This document shows positions 58,047-64,000 of a stretch of 64,000 nt of DNA, piece by piece. Every line of letters starts with the position of its first letter. Position 1 is the first letter of the stretch. The DNA comes from Pseudomonas alkylphenolica. Its GTDB lineage: Bacteria > Pseudomonadota > Gammaproteobacteria > Pseudomonadales > Pseudomonadaceae. The stretch lies in NCBI RefSeq assembly GCF_004025535.1, contig NZ_QJRG01000044.1:62001-126000 (forward strand), in the 5' to 3' direction. The position numbers and the translations under genes are program-made. The notes beneath the pieces were generated by a model. It searched no databases and was not told the origin of the DNA. It saw nothing but the letters and a program-made list of their open reading frames with translations.

Positions 58047-59225
58047 ATGCAAAATCAAATCGGCGCACCCAAGGGGCCATCCCTTAACGATCCACGTGTG
58101 CGTGCGTGGCTGTTCCAGATCATCACCGTGGTCGCGGTGGTCGCTCTGGGCTGGTACCTGTTCCACAACACCCAGACCAACCTGCAACACCGGGGCATCA
58201 CCTCGGGCTTCGATTTTCTCGAGCGCAGTGCCGGTTTCGGTATCGCTCAACACCTGATTCCCTACACCGAACAAGACAGTTATGCCCGGGTATTCGTCAT
58301 CGGCCTGCTCAATACGCTGCTGGTGACCTTTATCGGTATCGTCCTGGCGACCCTGCTGGGGTTCATCATCGGTGTGGCGCGGTTGTCACCGAACTGGATG
58401 ATCAACAAGCTGGCCACGGTGTATGTCGAGACTTTCCGTAACATTCCACCGCTGCTGCAGATCCTGTTCTGGTACTTCGCGGTGTTCCTGACCCTGCCGG
58501 GACCGCGGGGCAGTATCAACATCAACGACGCCTTCTTTATCAGCAACCGGGGCTTGAACATGCCTGGTGCTTCCGTGGCCGAAGGATTCTGGCCATTTGT
58601 CGTCAGCCTGGTGCTGGCCATTGTCGCCATTGTGGTGATGGTGCGCCTGGCCAACCGCCGTTTCGAAGCCACTGGCGAGCCGTTTCACAAGTTCTGGGTC
58701 GGTTTGTTCCTGTTCCTCGGCATTCCCGCCCTCAGCGTGCTGCTGGCGGGTAGCCCGCTGCACTGGGAGATGCCACAGCTCAAGGGTTTCAACTTCGTCG
58801 GCGGCTGGGTATTGATCCCGGAACTGCTCGCGCTGACCCTGGCGCTGACCATCTACACCGCGGCGTTCATCGCCGAGATCGTGCGTTCGGGCATTCGTTC
58901 GGTGAGCTACGGCCAGACCGAGGCGGCCCGCTCCCTGGGGCTGCGTGAAGGCCCGACCTTGCGCAAGGTGATCATTCCCCAGGCGCTGCGGGTGATCATT
59001 CCGCCGTTGACCAGCCAGTACCTGAACCTGGCGAAGAACTCTTCGCTGGCCGCCGGTATCGGCTATCCGGAGATGGTGTCGTTGTTCGCGGGAACCGTAC
59101 TCAACCAGACCGGCCAGGCTATCGAGGTGATCGCCATCACCATGAGTGTCTATCTGGCTATCAGCATCAGCATTTCCCTGTTGATGAACTGGTACAACAA
59201 GCGCATTGCGCTGATCGAGCGGTGA
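58047..59225 (+). CDS. aapQ: ABC amino-acid permease AapQ
   Basis: 392 residues, about eight helices; EAA loop as EAARSLGLREGPTLRKVIIPQALRVIIPP near 290. HisM-type fold with a long periplasmic insert. Pairs with AapM. Confidence 0.92.
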   Translation: MQNQIGAPKGPSLNDPRVRAWLFQIITVVAVVALGWYLFHNTQTNLQHRGITSGFDFLERSAGFGIAQHLIPYTEQDSYARVFVIGLLNTLLVTFIGIVLATLLGFIIGVARLSPNWMINKLATVYVETFRNIPPLLQILFWYFAVFLTLPGPRGSININDAFFISNRGLNMPGASVAEGFWPFVVSLVLAIVAIVVMVRLANRRFEATGEPFHKFWVGLFLFLGIPALSVLLAGSPLHWEMPQLKGFNFVGGWVLIPELLALTLALTIYTAAFIAEIVRSGIRSVSYGQTEAARSLGLREGPTLRKVIIPQALRVIIPPLTSQYLNLAKNSSLAAGIGYPEMVSLFAGTVLNQTGQAIEVIAITMSVYLAISISISLLMNWYNKRIALIER

Positions 59226-59235
59226 GGACACGCGC

Positions 59236-60333
59236 ATGACTACCCATGTTTTCAAACCTGATATGCCGCCACCGGTGAAAACCGTCGGCGTGCTGGCCTG
59301 GATGCGCGCCAACCTGTTCTCCAGCTGGCTTAACACCTTACTCACGCTGTTTGCCCTGTACCTGGTGTGGCTGATCGTGCCGCCGCTGTTGCAGTGGTCG
59401 ATCTTCGACGCCAACTGGGTCGGCACCACCCGCGCCGATTGCACCAAGGAAGGCGCTTGCTGGGTGTTTATCCAGCAACGCTTCGGGCAGTTCATGTACG
59501 GCTACTACCCCAGCGAACTGCGCTGGCGCGTGGACTTGACGGTATGGTTGGCGGTGATTGGTGCCGCGCCACTGTTCATCGCGCGCTTTCCGCGCAAGGC
59601 AACTTACGGCCTGTGCTTCCTGGTGCTGTACCCGATCATTGCCTTCATCTTGCTGCACGGCGGTTACCTGGGCCTGACCACGGTGCCGACCAACAAGTGG
59701 GGCGGCTTGATGCTGACCCTGGTGATTGCCACCGTCGGCATTGTCGGGGCCTTGCCGCTGGGCATTCTGCTGGCGCTGGGACGGCGCTCGAAGATGCCGG
59801 CGGTGAAGGTCGTCTGCGTTACGTTCATCGAGTTCTGGCGCGGCGTGCCGTTGATCACGGTGTTGTTCATGTCGTCGGTGATGCTGCCGTTGTTCCTGCC
59901 CGAAGGCATGAGCTTCGACAAACTGTTGCGGGCGATGATCGGGGTGATCCTGTTCCAGTCGGCGTACATCGCCGAAGTGGTGCGCGGCGGTTTGCAGGCC
60001 ATTCCCAAAGGCCAGTACGAAGCGGCTTCGGCGATGGGGCTGGGTTACTGGCGCTCGATGGGCCTGGTGATTCTGCCGCAGGCCCTGAAGCTGGTGATCC
60101 CGGGCATCGTCAACACCTTCATCGCCCTGTTCAAGGACACCAGCCTGGTGATCATCATCGGCCTGTTCGACCTGCTCAACAGCGTCAAGCAAGCCGCGGC
60201 CGACCCCACCTGGCTGGGTATGGCGACCGAGGGCTATGTGTTCGCCGCCCTGGTTTTCTGGATTTTCTGTTTCGGTATGTCCCGCTACTCCATGCATCTG
60301 GAGCGCAAGCTGGACACAGGCCACAAGCGTTAG
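59236..60333 (+). CDS. aapM: ABC amino-acid permease AapM
   Basis: 365 residues, EAA loop [21 protein letters not shown] near 255. Long N-terminal region with three early helices and a periplasmic loop with two cysteines ([10 protein letters not shown]). Second permease half of the system, 10 bp after aapQ. Confidence 0.92.
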   Translation: MTTHVFKPDMPPPVKTVGVLAWMRANLFSSWLNTLLTLFALYLVWLIVPPLLQWSIFDANWVGTTRADCTKEGACWVFIQQRFGQFMYGYYPSELRWRVDLTVWLAVIGAAPLFIARFPRKATYGLCFLVLYPIIAFILLHGGYLGLTTVPTNKWGGLMLTLVIATVGIVGALPLGILLALGRRSKMPAVKVVCVTFIEFWRGVPLITVLFMSSVMLPLFLPEGMSFDKLLRAMIGVILFQSAYIAEVVRGGLQAIPKGQYEAASAMGLGYWRSMGLVILPQALKLVIPGIVNTFIALFKDTSLVIIIGLFDLLNSVKQAAADPTWLGMATEGYVFAALVFWIFCFGMSRYSMHLERKLDTGHKR

Positions 60334-60343
60334 GAGCAATTTC

Positions 60344-61108
60344 ATGAGTGAAGCGATCAAACAGCCTGTGAGCCCTGAAGGCATTATTCAGATGCAGGGC
60401 GTGAACAAGTGGTACGGCCAGTTCCACGTGCTCAAGGACATCAACCTCAATGTGCGCCAGGGCGAGCGTATCGTCCTGTGCGGGCCCTCGGGCTCGGGCA
60501 AGTCCACCACCATCCGCTGCCTCAACCGTCTGGAAGAGCACCAGCAGGGCCGCATCGTGGTCGATGGTGTGGAGTTGACCAACGACCTCAAGCAGATCGA
60601 AGCGATCCGTCGTGAAGTCGGCATGGTGTTCCAGCACTTCAACCTGTTCCCGCACCTGACCATTCTGCAGAACTGCACCCTGGCGCCGATGTGGGTGCGC
60701 AAGCTGCCCAAGCGCAAGGCCGAGGAAATCGCCATGCACTACCTGGAGCGGGTGCGGATTCCGGAGCAGGCACACAAGTACCCGGGGCAACTGTCCGGTG
60801 GTCAGCAGCAGCGCGTGGCGATTGCCCGAGCGCTGTGCATGAAGCCGAAGATCATGCTGTTCGACGAACCGACCTCGGCGCTCGATCCGGAAATGGTCAA
60901 GGAAGTGCTCGACACCATGGTCAGCCTGGCAGAAGACGGCATGACCATGCTCTGCGTGACCCACGAAATGGGCTTCGCCCGTACCGTGGCGAACCGGGTG
61001 ATATTCATGGACAAAGGGGAGATCGTTGAGCAGGCAGCGCCGGACGACTTCTTCGACCGGCCGCAGAATGAGCGGACCAAGCTGTTCTTGAGTCAGATTT
61101 TGCACTGA
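60344..61108 (+). CDS. aapP: ABC amino-acid ATP-binding protein AapP
   Basis: 254 residues from ATG 60344, with AGGAG 8 nt before. Walker [10 protein letters not shown], signature LSGGQQQR, Walker [13 protein letters not shown], switch His in CVTHEMG. Drives AapQM. The ORF extending to 60236 crosses aapM and is not used. Confidence 0.94.
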   Translation: MSEAIKQPVSPEGIIQMQGVNKWYGQFHVLKDINLNVRQGERIVLCGPSGSGKSTTIRCLNRLEEHQQGRIVVDGVELTNDLKQIEAIRREVGMVFQHFNLFPHLTILQNCTLAPMWVRKLPKRKAEEIAMHYLERVRIPEQAHKYPGQLSGGQQQRVAIARALCMKPKIMLFDEPTSALDPEMVKEVLDTMVSLAEDGMTMLCVTHEMGFARTVANRVIFMDKGEIVEQAAPDDFFDRPQNERTKLFLSQILH

Positions 61109-61143
61109 TTACGTGCACTCGATGCGGGTTGGAATGTGGACGT

Positions 61144-61178
61144 AAAAAAAGGCGAGCCCAGGGGGCTCGCCTTTTTTA
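61144..61178. terminator. Bidirectional terminator between aapP and paralogue 3
   Basis: A-run, GGCGAGCCCAGG/GGGCTCGCC stem, T-run. The stem is nearly identical to the terminator at 4923-4943 next to paralogue 2. Confidence 0.85.
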
Positions 61179-61189
61179 TTGGTGGGAAG

Positions 61190-61591
61190 TCATCGGGTTG
61201 GAGAGAGTTTGATTAACGCGAGGACTATCGCAAACCAGGCACAGCCAATGATTATTAGCCAGGAAGATAACAATAGTCGACGTCGCAGGTGCGGCGGAAA
61301 GTTAAGCATATCTTCTGCATCCACCATCCCTAACCGAACACATAACTTTGGATAGAGCACCGCCCCGCTAAAGGTACTGAGCACGATACAACGTGATTTC
61401 AAGCGCGTCGTCCCCCAGAACAATACCTGCTGCTGGAACCAGCCACTGTTTGGCTGGCTTGCAATGATGAGGTCAAAGTCGCGGCTGCGGGCCATCCAGA
61501 CCTCCATGAAAATGCCTGAAAAGGTGATCACAAAGGGGAGCAGAACGAAGGGGATCACAATAATTGGAGGCCAGCTAGTTATATCAATCAC
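61190..61591 (-). CDS. Small two-helix membrane protein, candidate immunity protein, paralogue 3
   Basis: 133 residues from GTG 61591; GGAG lies 6 nt upstream inside the previous remnant. N-terminus MIDITSWPPIIVIPF is close to paralogue 1 (MIDINTWPPIIVIPF), while the middle differs (SQPNSGWFQQQVLFWGT; LNFPPHLRRRLLLSSW). Same helices and the same ARSRDFDLIIAS and DAED landmarks. It converges on aapP and shares its terminator. Unknown function; immunity role inferred from coupling to a tail remnant as at 3.6 kb. Confidence 0.65.
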   Translation of the reverse strand: MIDITSWPPIIVIPFVLLPFVITFSGIFMEVWMARSRDFDLIIASQPNSGWFQQQVLFWGTTRLKSRCIVLSTFSGAVLYPKLCVRLGMVDAEDMLNFPPHLRRRLLLSSWLIIIGCAWFAIVLALIKLSPTR

Positions 61592-61675
61592 TAGTCACTC
61601 CGTAGAGGTAATCTCCAAACCACTCACCTATCGAACCAACGCCGACAGCTTCTGCAAGCGACCCACCTCCAACTA
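61584..61675 (-). pseudogene. C-terminal remnant of the same large protein, copy 3
   Basis: The minus strand reads LVGGGSLAEAVGVGSIGEW, then FGDYLYGVTSD and TGA, closely matching the ending of copy 1. The upstream part is cut exactly by an IS relic at 61676. The stop overlaps the GTG of paralogue 3 as GTGATTGA, the same arrangement as at 3646-3653. Confidence 0.65.
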
Positions 61676-61838
61676 GGCTCTGTCTGAAAAAAGGTGTCTC
61701 AGACACCGAATGACACAAGCCAGTGAGACCATCGCACCATAGCTTTTTGCGAGCTTGTCAAAGCGTGCGTCAGCGTCGTAGCCCTTGTCGGCCAAAAGCC
61801 AGCGGCAGCGCTTGCGAGGTCGCCTTTCAGACAGAACC
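61676..61838 (-). mobile_element. 163-bp internally deleted IS5-type element
   Basis: Terminal inverted repeats GGCTCTGTCTGAAA and its near-complement TTTCAGACAGAACC, flanked by TA on each side as for IS5/IS427-like target duplication. On the minus strand it carries two joined pieces of an IS5 transposase, LLADKGYDADA and RFDKLAKSYGAMVSLACVIR with the C-terminus and stop. Too short to encode a transposase; it could be moved by a full-length relative. Confidence 0.75.
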
Positions 61839-61914
61839 TAAGTGACGTTTGGGTTGTGGCGCTGTACCTTCTACGAGGCGCTTCGCAGCCCCGGAGGGCG
61901 TCGGCGGCCGTACG

Positions 61915-63405
61915 TCAGGCTATACGTCCATCAGGTGTGAACTTGGCTCGCCTCCCTCCTTGAAGATCGTACCGAAAGTTTTCGTAGTGTGTCTTCACCG
62001 TAGACTGTTGCTCTGCCACTCTCATCACTTCCTCACTGGAAACAGTGAAGTGCTCAGTTTTTATCGGGGCACTGAAGGGCTCACTGTATAGGGCGGTCCC
62101 CCATTGTGCAGGAAGGCCGTGGTTTGCTGCCCCAAGGTTGACTTCAATCATGGAGTGGTGATTGTCATCGACCAGGTAGCCGGTTGCCATCCAGCGAACC
62201 AATTCTTTCATTTCTCTTTCAGCCCTCACATTATTTTGCTCCTGAGTTTCAGCGCCCTTAGGTTGGTTAAGGCCAAGTTCGTTCATCAGGCCATTTCCCA
62301 ATAGCCGAGCAGCGGTCATAAAGCGATCCGTCGTACCAGACGGACCAGCAACAGTTGGCTTATGTTGTAACTGAGCATCTTGGAAAAAGCCGGTCCCTTC
62401 TTTGACTTGCCAGACGGCAAAACCATTTCCTCGAACAACTACAGTCTGCTCGAGCGAGAGTGACGCGAATGCCTTGATTGGACCTTGATTGCCAAACTGA
62501 CTTTCGTCACGATCCACTCGATTACGAGGATTGTAGTGAGCAAATACAAGTTCGCGCCCCGTTAGTCGTTGATCTGCTGCAAGGTCGGCAGCCGATGCCC
62601 AGACCATTTCGGCATGCTCAGGCTTTTGACGAAAGTCATTTTGCACCTTGGTCAGGCTGCTGCCCGCTTTAGCCGGATTGCTGCTGGTTTTTTGACCCGC
62701 GACCTCTTTTAGCTGTTCATAGAGGTGTACATTTTCCGAGGCATCATTCTTGTTTTCGTTTTTAAACGTGTAGAGCGCTAGCTGATCACCTGATGGCCGT
62801 TCCTTGCTGTTCCCGCGAGCTGGCGCAAATTGCTTGGACTCCAGATAGCTGATGTCAACAATATCAGCAGCCATTTTTTTCAGCTCGGGAGAGCTGTGGA
62901 TCTTCTCCATGGTTTCGCGAAAATAGGTCGAATTGGTCAAATTGAAAAAGGCGGTCGCTTTCTCTCTAAGGGTTAGTGGTTCCTGTCCATCACAAAGGGC
63001 GCGTGCGCTTCCGTGACGAGCCTCATCCATGACACGACTAAATCCACCGGCGCCAAGCTGTCCGACAACACCGAAGTTGGGGGTGTCCGATGCATAACTC
63101 GCCAGCATTTTGGTAGTGGCTTTAAGTTCATTTTCCTCAATCAGGATAAAGAGTTTGGCCAATGTGGCCAGTAGTGCGTCGGCAGTTTTTAGGGCTGCCG
63201 GATTTTCACTGGCCAAGCGAGCGAGGTTGGCTTCTATCTGCTTATTATCTGCAATGCTATTATTCTGCCACTCGATTTTTTGCGGCGCGGAATTAGTTAG
63301 TGGTGTGATGGAGGTCGAGTGAGAAGGTTCAATGTCAGATGTGCTCTTGGATTCTTGCAGTGTTGTAGCAAGTGGATTGAATAATGCTGAAGTGGAGATA
63401 ACCAT
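61915..63405 (-). CDS. Putative type III secreted effector, unknown family
   Basis: 496 residues. The N-terminus follows the export pattern described for P. syringae effectors: Ile at position 3, no acidic residue before Glu18, 10 Ser and 7 Thr in the first 50. The rest is mixed helical, soluble and cysteine-poor, with landmark segments GQLGAGGFSRVMDEA, AGPSGTTDRFMTAARLLG and VDDNHHSMIEVNLG. The last looks like a possible catalytic His/Glu site. I do not recognise the family. The small gene 46 bp upstream resembles a CesT-type chaperone, the normal partner. The region is AT-richer than the core genes, suggesting transfer. Confidence 0.6.
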   Translation of the reverse strand: MVISTSALFNPLATTLQESKSTSDIEPSHSTSITPLTNSAPQKIEWQNNSIADNKQIEANLARLASENPAALKTADALLATLAKLFILIEENELKATTKMLASYASDTPNFGVVGQLGAGGFSRVMDEARHGSARALCDGQEPLTLREKATAFFNLTNSTYFRETMEKIHSSPELKKMAADIVDISYLESKQFAPARGNSKERPSGDQLALYTFKNENKNDASENVHLYEQLKEVAGQKTSSNPAKAGSSLTKVQNDFRQKPEHAEMVWASAADLAADQRLTGRELVFAHYNPRNRVDRDESQFGNQGPIKAFASLSLEQTVVVRGNGFAVWQVKEGTGFFQDAQLQHKPTVAGPSGTTDRFMTAARLLGNGLMNELGLNQPKGAETQEQNNVRAEREMKELVRWMATGYLVDDNHHSMIEVNLGAANHGLPAQWGTALYSEPFSAPIKTEHFTVSSEEVMRVAEQQSTVKTHYENFRYDLQGGRRAKFTPDGRIA

Positions 63406-63451
63406 GGGGAACGTAATCTCTTATCTATAAACAGGGCAGTTAGAGGTCGAG

Positions 63452-63832
63452 CTATTGATGCGCATAGAGGGGCATAGGTAGATCGGTACGAACCTGTTGC
63501 AAGTTATCGAGTAAGTTAGCCAACACATTTCCATCCAGCCGAACTACTTCTTGCAGCAGGCATAATCTGATGGTCTCGGTTGGCTGATGGTAGGCAAGCC
63601 AAGCACCTCCCAAGAGAGAAAATTGGCAATTAATATCTAGCCAGTGGGCAAATTCACTCGGTTTGGCTTGGCCGACCGTATGGTAAAAGGTCAATACTCG
63701 CTGGCTGCTGTCGGCCTCCAGCCACCATGGACCGAATTGTCCAATGTCCAGGCGCACAGGCCCGATACTTAGATCAAGCTTTACCCCGGTCAGCTGGCTG
63801 AATTCCTGACACAGTATTGTCAATGCGTTCAA
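63452..63832 (-). CDS. CesT-like type III secretion chaperone
   Basis: 126 residues. I place the start at TTG 63832 because GGAG precedes it by 6 nt; the ORF could begin at TTG 63844, but that lies within the ribosome-binding site. Chaperone-like features: short, slightly acidic, LNALTILCQEFSQLTGV helix, alternating strands with WWLEADSSQRVLTFYHTVG, SLLGGAWLAYHQPTETIRLC, and a C-terminal amphipathic helix VRLDGNVLANLLDNLQQVR. Immediately upstream of and codirectional with the putative effector, presumably one transcript. Confidence 0.6.
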   Translation of the reverse strand: MNALTILCQEFSQLTGVKLDLSIGPVRLDIGQFGPWWLEADSSQRVLTFYHTVGQAKPSEFAHWLDINCQFSLLGGAWLAYHQPTETIRLCLLQEVVRLDGNVLANLLDNLQQVRTDLPMPLYAHQ

Positions 63833-63844
63833 TTTAATCTCCAA

Positions 63845-64000
63845 AAGGTGTAGGGGTTTTGATGTTTTAGTGGTTTTCTATGATAGTTTGTATTTCTATT
63901 CAGGGCTTGCGCCATTGAGCACCTTGTATATGCTATAGGTATGGATAAGAGAGGCTGCAGCCATCCGGCTTCAGCGCAATTTTCTCAAGGTTAGCCAAAG
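63845..64000. other. Upstream region of the chaperone gene, no recognised element
   Basis: 156 bp of AT-richer sequence to the window edge. A CCACTAA on the minus strand matches the -10 half of an hrp box, but the GGAACC half is missing at the right distance. No gene seen. Confidence 0.4.

Noticed and set aside
63845..64000. hrp box upstream of the chaperone gene
   Set aside because: CCACTAA is present on the minus strand but no GGAACC-like half lies 15-16 nt before it (about 2 of 6 positions).

Overview
The window is a stretch of Pseudomonas chromosome. The evidence is a complete alginate operon in standard order, a NorR/flavohaemoglobin pair, a fecIRA iron-citrate type locus, dauBAR, aapJQMP and Pseudomonas-type REP hairpins in many gaps. 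Gene order and high GC point to the P. putida or P. fluorescens lineage; I cannot decide the species.

Layout. 1-3.3 kb: nitric-oxide detoxification (norR cut by the window edge, hmp), psiE and a DUF3509 gene. 3.4-5.1 kb: a scarred locus at the 3' end of the ribosome hibernation gene hpf, with two paralogous small membrane proteins, each preceded by the broken tail of a larger protein, a duplicated hpf 3' end and a MITE-like insertion in a terminator. 5.5-11.8 kb: iron uptake (fecA-fecR-fecI, and divergently a DUF3649-PepSY-DUF3325 operon, each side with a Fur-like box). 11.8-16.4 kb: AraC regulator, EamA exporter, DUF2165 protein, 2-hydroxyacid dehydrogenase, LysR regulator. 16.6-27.1 kb: two consecutive tripartite efflux systems (FUSC type, then MFS/EmrAB type), each next to a LysR gene. 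27.1-28.4 kb: SDR enzyme and a small membrane protein.

28.6-44.6 kb: alginate operon on the minus strand, algD-alg8-44-K-E-G-X-L-I-J-F-A, making GDP-mannuronate, polymerising it under c-di-GMP control, acetylating, epimerising, trimming and exporting it. A ~430-nt leader precedes algD, with a good AlgU-type promoter. 45-50.5 kb: yaaA, a deacetylase-like protein with an altered metal site, phoH, moaCDE. 50.7-56.6 kb: basic amino-acid binding protein, dauR-dauA-dauB (D-arginine use), rhlB, a carboxylesterase. 56.9-61.1 kb: aapJQMP general amino-acid ABC transporter behind a near-perfect sigma-54 promoter.

61.1-64 kb: an AT-richer accessory tail. It holds a third copy of the small membrane protein with the same broken upstream tail, a 163-bp relic of an IS5-type element, a 496-residue protein with a textbook type III secretion N-terminus, and a small CesT-like chaperone gene just upstream of it. 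The two places most worth attention are the dispersed tail-plus-small-membrane-protein cassettes (probable toxin/immunity remnants at hpf and aap) and the chaperone/effector pair.
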